From: Ottelia alismoides
Taxonomy: Eukaryota; Streptophyta; Magnoliopsida; Alismatales; Hydrocharitaceae
Reading direction: 5' to 3'
Assembly: GCA_037367405.1 (NCBI GenBank)
Contig: JAZKJV010005538.1
Coordinates: forward strand, 1-64,000
DNA: 64,000 nucleotides
A program made the translations under genes and the position numbers. Below, piece after piece: positions 34,446-47,100 of the stretch. The notes beneath the pieces are model-generated. The model worked only from the letters and a program-made list of their open reading frames with translations, searched no databases and was not told where the DNA came from. Numbering within the stretch: position 1 is the stretch's first letter; every line of letters begins with the position of its first letter.

Positions 34446-34880
34446 CAAGGTTGCAGAAGTTGGCATTCAGTACTAGGTCGACCGGGTCATTAACTAAGGA
34501 TTAATCGACAGTCGGATAACTAATCAGATTTAGTCGGTCTTTAGGTTTTAGATTTTTAAATTGTTTATATATAAACTATTATTTATACGTATATTCTTAT
34601 ATATTTACAATGATTTGTACATTTTCTACTATCATAATGAAATAAAAATGCAATTAAATTTAAATAAGATATTAAGCATATTAGAATAAGTATGCTTTTA
34701 AAAAAACAAAAAATACAAAAAAATGCAAAATCGGCTGACTAGTCAGCCCAGTCGGTCGACTAATTGGGTCGAGTAGTCGGTTGACTGACTATTGACCAAT
34801 TGGTCAGCAGTTAGGCCATCCTACTGACTCGACTAGCCGGACCAACTAGTCGGCCTAGTGGGCCAACTTTTACAACATTG
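34446..34880. mobile_element. hAT-type element, AGTCGG family (435 bp)
   Basis: Begins CAAGGTTGCAGAAGTTGG and ends CTTTTACAACATTG. The flanks TTATCAAT and TTTTCAAT match at 7 of 8 positions. Sub-terminal AGTCGG / GTCGACT arrays and an AT-rich middle, as in the sister copy at 32669. Confidence 0.85.
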
Positions 34881-34888
34881 TTTTCAAT

Positions 34889-36890
34889 ATAGTACCTCTT
34901 GATTATAAAGGCTACTACATTTCTTGTGCACGGACTTTCGTCTCATTGCACTCTCTAATGGGCTATATACCTTATTTTGGTGAAGGTCCTTGATAACTGC
35001 CTCTATCAGGTACTCCAAGATATCATTCTCAATTGCTTAGATCCATGATGGACAATTTAGTTTTAGCAAACGAGATGGCTGCATATTGAGGAGATGGGGA
35101 CTAATTTTGAATACCGACTTTACTAAGGCCTATTGCATTATTGATTGGAAATTTATTTGGTCCACCTCGCGCAAGAGAGGTTTTCTGGACATTTGGATCA
35201 CTTGGACATTTGGATCACTTGGATGAATTAATGCATAGTGACCACCTCCTTTGGTGAATGGCAAGCCCAAAGGTGTTTTTTCCGGCCTCAAGGGTGGGGA
35301 TTCACCAAGGTTGCCCTCTTGCATGGCTCTTCTTTGTCATTATTGTGGACACCTTGGACAATTTTGCATGGAGATCCGTTTTCGCAGGAGTCTAGTTATA
35401 TTCATTATGACATTTCCATTTCCATGTTGCTATATGCTTAGGAGATAGTGTTTTTCATTGAGGGGGAGCTCGTGATGTACGCGACATACCAGCTATCATG
35501 GATTTTTTTAGTGCGGTCTCGGGCCTAGCAATCAACATAAGTTGTCCTTTGTCCCCTTTCAGTCCTTCCGAAGAGGAGGTTACCACTTGCGAAAATATTC
35601 TTGATACTCCTCAAAGTAGTCTCCTGATACAATACTTTGGCCTCCCCCTAACATATAAGAGGCCTACGAGACTCCAATGGCTTCCTTTGATTGATAAATT
35701 GGAGCAACAACTGGCTGGTTGGAAGTTGGTGGCCATCCCCATTTTCTTTTTATCTCTTAGGCTGGTCTCTGTAGGCGTGCGGCAATATTTAGGGAGGCTC
35801 ATATGACTATTTTTCTAGGCAGGTGCAACCCAGGAATTGCATTTCTTCGCATAGGTTGCTTGGGACAATGTCACTATGCCCAAATGCTGTGGCAGACTTG
35901 GCATTAAAATATATAAGGAGTTGAACCATGCCCTATTGGTAAAATAGATTATTCAGATTTAGGGACCCCGGGGGATATGCTGGTATGATGTTGCATGGGA
36001 TTTATTGGGTGAATATGAATTTGATGGCGGATTTGGGCAAGACCTCGAAGCCCTCGATTCTTTTGTGGCAATCTTTGAGGTTCTGCCTATTGTGAGACCG
36101 ATGATGAGGCCTGTTTTGGGGGATGGAACCTTCTTTCGTTTTTGGAAAGATGACTGGACATGTGAAGGGTTGCTGGTAGATTGATATCCAAGATTATTTG
36201 CTCTTGCACGTGATCATGATGCCCTCGTAGTTGAGGCTTGGGACAATGGTGTGTGGTGCTCCATATTTATTTCTGGACTTGGATCAACGCGCGCAAGACC
36301 TTCTAAATCTGATGGATGAACTGGGTGATTTGAATGGTCCTACTTCTGGTAGGCATGGCTGGAGATGGACAGATTAGGAGATTTTCTGGAAAGATTGCGT
36401 ATAAGTTCCTTACCACAAGTTCGATGTAGAATGTTGGCACTGTCGTTGACTTTTATAGGCTAATCTTGTGTTCTTTGTTGCCTGCTCTTGTGAAGATTTT
36501 CCTTTGGTTGATGAAGCTAGGCTGGTTGACCACTTAGCCTCTACGAGCTAGATGGTCCCGTTCAATTGATGCTTTATGCTCAAGATGCGGGCACAACCGG
36601 GAAGATGAGGATCATCTTTTCTTTCTTTGCCCGTTGTCATGGAGCTGTGGACCCGAGATGATTTACTTTGGTTGTGACGTGCAAGTATGGATGAATTCTG
36701 GAGCTTTATTTACATGGCTTACATTTTCGTGCAAGATGACCGAGGCCTTTTGTTATTTTATGGGTGATTTAGCTTTCTCATAATGGTGTTTTTTGCGAGA
36801 ACATTGTTATGTGGAGAACATGTTAGTCCACTTCATGGCCTTATGTGAGGCTTGGTCCATGTATCTAACCTGTTTTAATTAATTTCATTT
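34889..36890 (+). mobile_element. L1-type LINE fragment, RT to 3' end, broken
   Basis: Plus-strand pieces read DFRLIALSNGLY (RT fingers), MDNLVLANEMAA, DFTKAYCIIDWKFIWS (motif A region), VNGKPKGVFSGLKGG, then post-RT VSGLAINISCPLSPF, QYFGLPLTYKRPTRLQW, LEQQLAGWKL and zf-RVT sequence up to about 36.85 kb. The catalytic YADD box near 35430 is broken by a stop. Frameshifts are many. The hAT-type element at 34446 may be inserted into its 5' part. Confidence 0.8.
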
Positions 36891-38269
36891 AGTGTGTGGC
36901 ACATCTCGAGTTCACACCCCTCTCCTTTCTGAAAAAGACTTTTCCAGAACTTTTCATGACTTGAAGAATCATCAGCAACCTGTCCCATATGATCAATGTC
37001 CTCCCCCCTACAGACAAGGTAGGCGATCTCCAAATTCAGAATAAACCACACCATGAACACATTGTCATCAATCTCTTTCTTCAAAACAACCACATGAAGA
37101 TCTTTACCTTCAGAGGGACACATACTTTCCAAATTAGAATGCAGTCTGTGGTCAACTCTTCATACATCTCCGGGCTTCATACCTTGTGATCTCGTTCCTT
37201 ACTCGAACCATCCTCACACACGCTGACTCCTCCATCATTTTAATAACATGCTATCCGCAAGGTTTGCCCTGAGGGGCGGCTACTATGTATTCATCTCCGT
37301 ATTTGAGGTAGACTAGCAATTTGCGATCACTGCTTTATCAGTCTTAAGTGTAACGAGTCCGTGAAATCTTTTTTTAAGGCCCTGAATTCCAAATCAACGA
37401 AACCCAAAGCGAAAAGACTTATCATCATTACCCTCCTCAAAAGAAAAAAATGGGCAAAGCCCGTGGCACTATTGCTTGCAACATCGCACATACACACTTC
37501 CAGAAGCTTGAAGGCCCTCTCATCCAACTAGTTCGCATATTGTAAGTAGTGATGAGAATCGTATATACATCAAGCTTACACATCATGTCCTACTCTCAGA
37601 TTCTCACCACCGAATTTGTTAGTAGAACGTTGAGCATATCTTGTAGTTGAATAACACTAAGATCGCCTTCCGCCCACCTTGAGGTTGCTTTGCATGCTCT
37701 TCCCATTGTCTCAGTTAAGTTCGCTCCTACGTCATCAACCCTACATGTATAGTACACAGTTATGGTTGATGGCTCGACAATGTTAATATATGAGGTTCTG
37801 AATGATGCTAAAGTTGAAGAATGGTTCGGAGTAGAGCACACGAAAAAGGTGCAAGGAGAAGAAAGGAATACAAGAGCGAGGATAATAATCAACAACGAAG
37901 CTTTATTACATGGTCCTGGTAATAGCCATATATAACCTACCCATGTGATCGTCTTGGTTACTCTTTGGGATGGTGAATGGAGGAGACTCTTAAAGGAGGT
38001 ACATGACTCTATATATATTTTAAAATCAAGAAAATCAAGAGATAAATATTTTGGATCAAATAAATGCTTTGAAAAAATCATCAGTTTTAAAATCAAATAT
38101 AGGTATGATCAATTTTACATCGTTTTATGCGATGTACTAGGTTTTAGACCTCATGTTGGCACTATCTTTGCCATTTGATAGAGAAGCAAGTTGTAATAAT
38201 CGCCACACATCTTCCTAACAACTAACTCGCATCGGTTTGCGTGTCAAGGAAGAGAATGCCAGTCGGTCT
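36891..38269. other. Unassigned DNA, no gene recognised
   Basis: Minus-strand open frames at 37596-38096 (about 166 codons) and 36875-37132 show no known domain. The former is an unsupported open frame in low-complexity surroundings. No repeat ends were seen. Confidence 0.3.
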
Positions 38270-38734
38270 TAATTCTTTTAATTTCACTTCTGTGGACTCC
38301 CGCCCACGTATCTAGGTTACCCGTTTACACAACATTCATAATATTTCATTTGTAATTGATTGCATTAAGTTACAGAAAATGAGAGATTTTTTCCACGTTT
38401 CGAAATGACATTCACAATGTAAATCAACCATAGAAATAATAGCGTGTCACTAAATTTACGTTTGCATTAATTTCCATATAATTTACATGTACAAAAAGGA
38501 AATTACATTGTATACATACATCTCAAAAATGTGACAGAAGAGAAGGAAAAATATTACATTATCTTGAACAAAAACTAAAACATATGTACCATAACAAAAC
38601 TGTAGAAGCTCATCGACTAGCTGTCAATCTACTGTGATGCAGGTGCCTTGCTTGCCATGTATGTAAGGGACAAGAGAAATGTCAATAATTGTTGAATACA
38701 ATCCATCATAGTAAAATTAACGGGTAATTCAGTG

Positions 38735-38951
38735 CATGGACTCAAATTTCAGCGAAATTCGGTCGAATTTCTGTCGAATATCGATATCCAGTCGAAATCG
38801 AAATTCAACCGAAATGACCGAAATATGGGGGTCCTAGTACAAAAAATGACTGAAATGACCGAATTTCCGGTCGAAATTCCACCGAAATTCCATCGAAATT
38901 CTGTTTTGATCGATACCGAAATGGTGACCGAAACCGACATTTAGGGCCTTG
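38735..38951. mobile_element. hAT-type MITE, GAAATTTCG family (217 bp)
   Basis: Exact 8-bp duplication ATTCAGTG (38727-38734 and 38952-38959). Ends CATGGACTCAAATTTC and, from the right, CAAGGCCCTAAATGTC. Body full of CGAAATTC / GAAATTCG / GACCGAAAT words. It is absent from the matching place in copy 2, so it came after the duplication. Confidence 0.92.
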
Positions 38952-39476
38952 ATTCAGTGGTTTCAAAAGAAATCAAGTAGATAGGTATTGAAAGTTAAAT
39001 TTAACAAGCTACTTGCATAAAAGTGGGTTTTCAAGCTGATATGTATGTAATTCCCCTGATCACCCATCACCTCATAACTTTCTATATATAACATTTTTAT
39101 ATATAACTTAATGACCCATATGTAGGGTATTATCTTTTTATCACTTAGAGATCATATTGATGGATCGTAGTATTGAGGATGATGAGTCTCTGATCTGATC
39201 TTTATTTCTATCTAATTTCTCAACTTTAGTATGGTCTTGGTCTGAGTGTGACCTCACACTATGACTCTAAGGCGTGAAAAATACCTTAGGGTTGGGGTAC
39301 CTCCGTAGCCATGCAGTGGAGTATAATGCATCCTAACTAAGTTCCCAACACGCCCACCAACTTCTCTTGACATCTATAGTAGCAGTTCTAAGATCTGATT
39401 AAATGTCAATGATTGATGATTGACGATGTTTAATGATTTCTGTACCAAGCTCAACTGTAACGAACTCAGCTATAAC

Positions 39477-40263
39477 CAATGTTCACGAAAGCGGCCTCTG
39501 CGGCCGCATATGCGTATGCGGTGCCTTCAACGCACCGCTTTCATGAAGCCTCCATTATACGCCTTGTGCGCTTATGCGGGCCGCATATGCGGGCTGTGCA
39601 ACCGTATATGCGGCCTGTGCGACCGCATACACATTTTTTTTATTTTGTCACATTTTTATTGTGTTATTTGTGCCACGTTTTTCCTTGCTTTTGCATGTAT
39701 GCTAACCAAGCATTCCATGACCATTTAAATCCATCGTAAAAGTAGTTGTACTGCAAGATAGGAGTAAACACGCGAAGAAGAAAAAGAATAATGTACCAAT
39801 AATTTAGCAAACTAATTTAGTCAACTAATAGTTATTATGAATGCAATATATTATTATATGTAAAGTTTGGTACTTTCGATGGGGGATCAATTATAAATAC
39901 AATGACAGAGATAAATGACATTATATTCAACAATAGAGGTATTTTATGTGCTAACTTTTCTATTTTGTTGATTGTTGTCAATTACTTTGTGTGCTAACCA
40001 TTCTATTGAAGTATTGATATTTGATTGATAGAGATTGTTTTGAACTTTTTATGAAAGCTATTTTTCTTAGATCTTCTGTTGGACCACAATTATACATAAA
40101 TTTAATTCTGTTGTAGTCACTTTTTGTATATATTTATTTATTTTTAAATAAAAAATAGGAAACCGCGTATAACCACATATACCCGCATATGCCCCCGTAT
40201 ACCGCTTAAGCGCTATTCACTGACCTGTCCGAACGCATACGCATACCGCTTTCCTGAATCTTG
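39477..40263. mobile_element. hAT-type element, GCATATGCGG family (787 bp)
   Basis: Exact 8-bp duplication GCTATAAC (39469-39476 and 40264-40271). The ends CAATGTTCACGAAAGCGG and, from the right, CAAGATTCAGGAAAGCGG agree at 15 of 18 positions. GCGGCCGCATATGCG, CGCATATGCGG and related words fill the sub-terminal regions; the middle is AT-rich. No coding. Confidence 0.92.
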
Positions 40264-40664
40264 GCTATAACCAAACTCAACTGTAGCCAACTCAAATGTA
40301 ACCAACCTCAATTCCAGCTGACAACAATTTTTTCATCTACCAAGACCTATTGGCGGAACAGTAACCAAAACTCAAGCAGTGTGGATATCTCCTAAGAGAC
40401 TCTTCCGTCTTGTCCTCTAAGTGGAAGCGCGTTCCAGTAGAGGGCTAGGCATACTCCAAAACTATGCCCCTGAGACGGATGAGAGACTCTCCGGAAGAGT
40501 CACTCCAAAAACCGGCCCAACCGGTACGGGCAAATGAGCTCGTAAAGAAAAAATCAAAATCGAGGGTCCCCCAGCCTAAGCACCCTAAGAACAAAGTGTC
40601 AGCAGAACTGGTCAAAAATATGGATGCCAACGAAGCATAAAAACACTGCAAGCTCGCGTAAAAA

Positions 40665-41153
40665 TAAGGTTGCAGAAATCGGTAGTCGGTACTCGGTCGG
40701 TGGGCTCACTGACTAAGGATTAATCGGCAGTTAGGCGACTAATCGGATTTAGTCGATCATCAGTCGGTTTTGAATTTTTTATTTATTTTAAATATATAAA
40801 TCATTTTTCATACATATATTCTTATATATTTGCATATATTTGTACATTTTCTTTCTTTTGAAAGAAGATTTGTACACTTTCTATACTATTATAATGAAAT
40901 AAATGAAGTAATTGATTTTAAATATAACATTAGGCATAATAAAATAGGTTTGCTTTTGAAAAATTTTAAAAATAAAAAATAAAAAAAATGTCTATGTAAA
41001 AGTCAGCCGAGTAGTCGGCCGACTAGCCTGACTGCCCGATTAGTCGGGTTGACCGACTAATGGCCGACTAGGCCTAGTCGAGTTGGCTATACCCCCCCGA
41101 CTCGACTATTAGGACCGACTAGTCGGTCTAGTCGGCCGACTTTTACAACAGTG
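40665..41153. mobile_element. hAT-type element, AGTCGG family (489 bp)
   Basis: Exact 8-bp duplication CGTAAAAA (40657-40664 and 41154-41161). Begins TAAGGTTGCAGAAATCGG and ends CTTTTACAACAGTG. Arrays of AGTCGG / CCGACT near both ends. The corresponding place in copy 2 of the duplication lacks it. Confidence 0.9.
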
Positions 41154-41871
41154 CGTAAAAATCGTAAAAAGGACTGGGATCCCAGACCCGCACACTTGGC
41201 GACCGCTGCCCTAACTAGGCTTCCTATCCTCCACCCAGCTGAGGGCCATCGCACCCTCGCACGGTCAGGTGTAAAGGTCACCAAGACCTGCACAATTATC
41301 AAGCATCATTGATTCTTATAAACCGCCTAGGTTCAATGATTATATATTCATACCTCCACATCCTATATGATTGGCTTTACATGTCTAATTGAACGGTCCA
41401 CTCATCAATTGTGATAAGTCGTATTCATGTAGTAGATTATACTAACGACCATTAATGAAGATTGTTAGTTTTGTAAAACACTTAGAATTTCACTCAAATT
41501 TCCATCTTAACATCGTGAAATCTGTAACCAAGGACTGATCTGAATTTCGGATTTAATTCACACAAAAACCTCAATTTTTTAGTTCTTAAAACATGGATTT
41601 TGAGCAATTAGATATATATATATGCAATTTGGGTCTAATTTATATTAAAACCCTCAAATTTTAAGTTTTTAAAACACGGATTCTGGAGCTTTTGGAACAT
41701 ATTTGAAATTTGGGTTAAATTTACATTAAACCCCCCAAATTTTAAATTGTTAAAACATGTATCATGGAGCTATTGAACATATTTGAAACTTTTTTTTGAG
41801 AATAAGTAGGGTGATCCCCCGTTGCGGGGGTCACCGCCGAAAATATTTCATTAAAAGAGATTTAGAGTACA

Positions 41872-44800
41872 TTACCGTGAGATACAGAAATTGTAAAGCG
41901 CATTACAGTGTGACAAAATATTCTCAACATAAAACCTCTTGTTGTTGAAGATCACATCATTTCTTCCGGCCCAAATAGCCCAGAGCACAGCAAACGACTT
42001 CGAGCAGTCATTAGTAGAGTTGCAACCGACCAATCTAATTGATCTCCAAAAATCCGAGTTGCCCGTACTCGCCACCCATGTTGGTGTTGCCTATCTCCAT
42101 ACTCTTGCCTAGGTCGGGCATTTGAAAAACAAATGGTCCGAGTCCTCATCCGCCTCCCCGCATTTGTCGCACTACGTATCTAGCAGGCCCAATGTCCCCC
42201 CTCCACGCTTTATCACATAGGCGGTTCCTTCTTAAACACCACAGGAAAACCTTAACTCTATTTGGGATCTTCGCCACCCATATAACTTTTACGTCCTGGC
42301 ACAGCTCTCTGTCATGCTCCTCCTCTCTCGATATCAGCTCCTTGTATACTTTCTTCACTGAGAATTTGTTGCCCGTCCACTTAAAATGGTCCCTGTCCCC
42401 CGAAAACTCCCTGAGGAAGGGGGGATCTGATTGCATCCTTATGAAATCATCCAATCGCTGATCGGAGAGATCTGCTAGAAATGTCGGTGACCACGTTCCC
42501 CTTCCGCCACCCGCGAAATCGTTGCATCCTTCATCTCCGCCAAGGAAAACAGACGCGAGAACCTAATTTCCAGCGTAACTTCGCCACTCCAGTCATCACG
42601 CCAAAATCTGAAAAGTTGGCCATCCCCCACCTTGAGGCATAGCTTGTGAGACAGCAGGGGTAAGACCTCACGAATACTGGCACAAAGAGGAGACTCAAAG
42701 CGAACTCTTCTCGTCACAAGGTCCCCTCCCACACCATAGATCCTCCTCAACAGTCTAGCTGCTAGCGACGTAGAGGGACCCCAAACGCGGATGACCCATT
42801 TGGCGGTGAGCGTCCTGTTCATACACTCAATATCCCTAACGCCAAGACTGCCTTCCTTGCGCTCCCTCGTGATTTCTTTCCACTTAACCAGATGCATCTC
42901 ATGGCCAAGCTGCTTCCCATCGGACCAGAAGAATCGCTTCATCAAGGACTCAATTTTCTTTCTAACTCCAACAAGCAAAATTCTAGTAGTATAGAAGAAG
43001 ATAGGAATAGCCGAGAGGACGTGCTTCAGGAGGACCAATTGTCCCCTCCTAGATAAAGTGATCGCTTTCCATCCTGCCAGTCTCTGCTCTATCCGCTGCA
43101 CCACCTCTGCCAATCTGCATTCCTAAGTTTCCCTGCCACCAGGGGAAGTCCCAAGTAAGGGATGGGAAGCTCCCCCAAGGCGCAATCACATATGGTCGCA
43201 ATGTTGAAGCGCTCCGTCTCGTCCATTCCAAAGGTAATAATCGTTGACTTAATCCTGTTAACCTGTAAACCAGAAAGTTGCCCAAAGATATCCACCAGTT
43301 GAGCTGCATTAGAGTTCTGAGCTTCCATGCCACCTAAAAAGAGGACCGTATCGTCTGCATACCGTAACAGAGGGATGGAGATGTCATCCATGCGAAATTC
43401 CTCACACCAGCCCGCCTCGATTGCCTACCTGAAAAGTACTCCCAAAGCATCCGCCACCAGAACGAATAACATAGGAGCAAGCGGACAACCCTGCCTCACT
43501 CCCCGCTGTGGCTGAAAGAAACCTCCCTCTGGTTTGCCATTCACCAGGATCGAGTAGGACAAGGTGGTGACATATCTCTTCATCCAGTCCACTCACATAT
43601 CTGGGAATCCTCTCCTCGTCAAGGACTGCCAAAGAAACTTCCATTGTACACAATCATAAGCCTTGGGGTAGTCGATTTTCCATAGGACCCCTTTCACCTT
43701 CTTCCGTTTCCATTCGAGATAAATCTCAGACTCCATCGCCAGATCATCCGCCATCTGCCTTTCAGGGAGGAAGGCAGACTGTCCCTGGAGCACCACGAAG
43801 TCTATTACCCACTTCATTCTATTAGCCAGAACCTTTGCAATAATAAGGTAAATTGCATTTGAAAAAGCAATAGGCCTATAATCTTCCACCCTCACAGGGG
43901 TATCTTTCTTGGGCAGCATGAAAATAAGCGAGCGATTGATCTTCTCTAAGCCAAAGTTTCCCTTCCCTAAATTCATTCAGAACCTCCCTCACGTCCCCTT
44001 TAGTAAGTCCCAGAACTCACGGTAGAACAGCTCCGGGAAGCCATCCGGGCCAGGAGATCCATCTGCGTTCAAACTCCACACCGCCCTCTTCAGCTCCTCT
44101 CCCATGAACGGAGCTAGCAGGCCCTCCGCCTGAACATCCGACAAGGATTCAACCTCGGTCCCCAGCCAACCCCATCCGCTCCCTCTTCTTCTTCGAGTAG
44201 CTTCCACAAAATGACCTCTCAGAGCACTCCCAATTGCTGCCACTCCTGAAACTCGTACGCCCTCAACCTCTATGTCATGGATGTAGTTTCTTCTCCGCCT
44301 CCCCGAGGCCATAGAATGAAAAAATCTTTTATTGGTGTCCCCCTCCTTAAGCCACTTTTGCATGGATATTTGTCTCCACTCTATCTCTTCTTTCCTGCCT
44401 TCCAACATCAACTCCTCCATGATGTCCTGCCGAGCCTTGATTTCTGACTCAGAAAGACCTCTCTCATCCTCCAAACCGTCCAGTCTGGCCACCTCTTGTT
44501 GGGCGTCCATCCTCTTAGATTTTCGCCTTGCCCTGACCTCCTTCCCTAAGGAAGAAAGGAAAGACCTCAAAAACATAAGCCTGTCCGCCAGCTTCGAGAC
44601 CATCGAGCCCTCAGTTGCTACCCCACTCCAATGCCCAGCCACCATCTCGCGAAAACCCGGCTCCAGAAGCCAGCTTCGGCTCAAATTGAAAGAAGTACCT
44701 GTTACGACCCTCCTCACCAGACGACCAAAGAATCGATGTATGGTTAGAAAAAACACGCGGAAGGGCCCAAGCCCGCGAAAGAGGGAATCTCTCCGTGCAC

Positions 44801-45370
44801 TCAGGACTCAGGAGAGACCAGAAATCTGCCCAGCCGTGATCTCGACCTCGCATTCCGTCACGTGAAAGCGCAGCCAACGACATCAACAATAGAGAAGCCC
44901 CCCACGCTTCTGAGGTCGATCATCTTGAAAAAGAGTGACATTGAGGTCACCACCAACCAACCAGATGGCAGTCTCCACGGAGTTGCTTAACAGTTCAAGT
45001 TCGGCAGCTAGGGTACCCCTTTCATCATTGTTTGGCCCATACACATTCGTGACATGAATGTCCAGCCATCTGACTGTCTTCGGAGCAAGGTAGATAAGCA
45101 GGACTGAGAATTCAAAACATCCAGAAGATCAAAAAGATCCTTCCTCCAGCCCGACATCCCTCCCGACGCGCCTTGCGCCTCCCGTTCAGCTAGTGTAAAC
45201 CGACCACCTTCATCCAGATCTCTTGCCACCGCATAGGAGCCAGCGACAAAATTTGTCATTTGGAGTAGAAAGATGTTAGCTCCCGCATCCATTATATGGT
45301 TTTTTACCCCCAACCGCTTTTCAGGCCGTCCTAACCCTCTGACATTCCAAGAAAGAATCTTCATAGACAT
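41872..45370 (-). pseudogene. LINE ORF2: endonuclease, reverse transcriptase, zf-RVT, broken
   Basis: Starts MSMKILSWNVRGLG (endonuclease Asn motif), then WLVGGDLNVT (catalytic GD-N). A linker with MQKWLKEGDTNKRFFH follows; then SPGPDGFPELFYREFW, LPKKDTPVRVEDYRPIAF, WKIDYPKAYDCVQW (motif A) and LRYADDTVLFLGG (catalytic motif C, intact). Then PYLGLPLVAGKLR, RRGQLVLLKHVLSAIP, FFWSDGKQ, zf-RVT, and a tail with WAIWAGRNDVIF. Order and content are those of plant L1-type LINEs. Frameshifts near 45.0, 44.9, 43.98, 43.6 and 43.1 kb and stops make it dead. Confidence 0.88.
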
Positions 45371-46099
45371 AACACCTGCTTTGACATCTTTGGTGGAATC
45401 ATACCGAGGCGTTCGGCAACCACCCTATGAAAAATACCGAAACGGTTCTGATATTCCTAGCAATCCAACGCTAGCAAAGACCTGTAATTGATCTCTCTTC
45501 ACACGGTCTGCCTCTTCCAGCAAGACCGCTCTCCTCAGTTTCCTCCTGTGCGAGGCCTTTCTGAAGTAACAAGCACCGAATCTGGCATCTCCATCAGCCC
45601 TGGTTCGAAGCCCTCTGAGATCACCACACCCCTTCGAACTTTTGCGTCCGTCGGAATGGGTAGCGGCCTGAGGCGAGCCCCCTTCACCAACCGAACCCGG
45701 ACGGTCCACTTTTTCCTTCAGGGCATCCACCCTGGCTAGAGCTACAGTTTTGGTCGCTCCTTCCAAGCTAAAACCTTCCCCATCACCAAACTAGGTGCCT
45801 CACTACAGAGGAGCAAACCGCTCCGGTCCCCGAAAGGTTCTTCCCCCATCCTCTCCGTGAGCCAGTTTTATCTCTGATCTCTTCCAAAGCTTCCCCAAAT
45901 AGAGTCGGGCATGATGCCCCAAGGGGCAAAGGCGTTCTCAGCTCAACGTCTTCAATCCCGTCCTAATGAATACCGACCTAGTTTCTATCCCGGACCCTCG
46001 AAGTGCCCAGCTTCTCGGGTCCACCTTCAAGCCCCGAAAGTCGCTCCGGTAGAGAATCCGCAGAGGGCAGCGGATTAGGCCCACCAATGATGGCGCTCG

Positions 46100-47100
46100 C
46101 ACCTAGGTCCACATCAGCTGGAGTGACGACACCCGCACCAGGAATGACCACATCATTGGAACACCCGTCTCCATCCGCAGCAGCATGAGTTCGTATAACG
46201 GTACGAGGCCCCACACATGGGAAGCTGAAAGATCCCTCGACATTGAAGGCCCTGAAGCGGATCGCCTGAGTACGACTTCGCGGCGGATCTCCAGCGAGGC
46301 CTGATGGAAACCTCTTCGTTGCTGGGGGGCCTGCGGTTCTCTACCGAGCTGTGACGAAGCACTTGGTCGACCCTCGCCATCTTCAGGAGTGAGCTTCTCC
46401 CAGCGACATTGAACCTCCTCCAACCCAACGCTTCAGATACAAGGTTCTTCACCTTGAGAATAGGGTCCATCAGTTCACCAGGTCTACATCCCGACGACTC
46501 GACCTTGATTACATCCACGACGCCTCCCATCAGTCGCCTCATATGTGGCAGACCTCGCATAGCAAATGGAACACCTCTGACACATACCCGATTCGAGGGT
46601 TTTGGATGGACCAGACCATCTTCAACCCTTGGATTTATCCATCTCAGCATCATCCATCCCTCCTTAGACCATCACAGCAATTCCACGGCCTCCTCCTCTT
46701 CAAGACCCCTCGCCATTACGCGCTATGGTGACAGCTTCAGTATATCACCTTTGAATAACCCTGCCGAAACCAGCCCCACATCAGAGGTTCCTCGGAACAG
46801 GGCCTCCTCCGAGCCACCGCCTTCTCCGACCAGCACACACGAGCCCCTCCTTCGCGATTCATGCGAACATGACCGATTCATCGGGCAGACATAGCTTCTG
46901 TGCGAGAAACCGCGGCATCGGAAGCAACGAACGGGCTGCCGGCACTGCCGAGACCAGTGAGAAAGGGAGCCGAAACGGAAGCATCCCCTTCCGAATGGGT
47001 TGGGGAAGAACCGGGGCTTGCCGTTCTCCTCCTTGCAACGTCCCTCCCTTTTCCTGCGGACGACCTCCCAGCCACCCTCGTCGGGTCTCCCCATCCAGTC
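46100..47100 (-). pseudogene. LINE ORF1 remnant with zinc knuckles
   Basis: Begins at the truncation point and reads EGGWEVVRRKREGR, then CFRFGSLSHWSRQC (first knuckle, second Cys changed to Phe) and CFRCRGFSHRSYVC (second knuckle, intact CX2CX4HX4C). Next come VCVRGVPFAMRGLPHMRRLM and GGVVDVIKVESSGCR, an RNA-binding-type block common after ORF1 knuckles. The N-terminal DUF4283 part is lost by truncation. Frame breaks follow. Confidence 0.75.

Larger units (their letters stand above)
41792..47100 (-). mobile_element. L1-type LINE, 5'-truncated, broken (5.3 kb)
   Basis: Inserted in the 80-bp array. On the minus strand it begins within ORF1 and ends with CTTATTCTC and an A run. The flanks AACATATTTGAAACTT and AACAGATCTGAAACTT (41776-41791 and 47101-47116) match at 14 of 16 and fit a target duplication, though array units resemble each other anyway. 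It carries the tail of ORF1, an endonuclease, an RT with intact YADD, and zf-RVT. Frames are broken by about ten shifts or stops. Confidence 0.9.

Noticed and set aside
37596..38096. 166-codon minus-strand open frame
   Set aside because: No recognisable domain, no promoter or splice context, and unremarkable composition; treated as chance.
44332..44865. 177-codon plus-strand open frame
   Set aside because: It is antisense to the LINE ORF2 linker at 43989-44756 and has no domain of its own.
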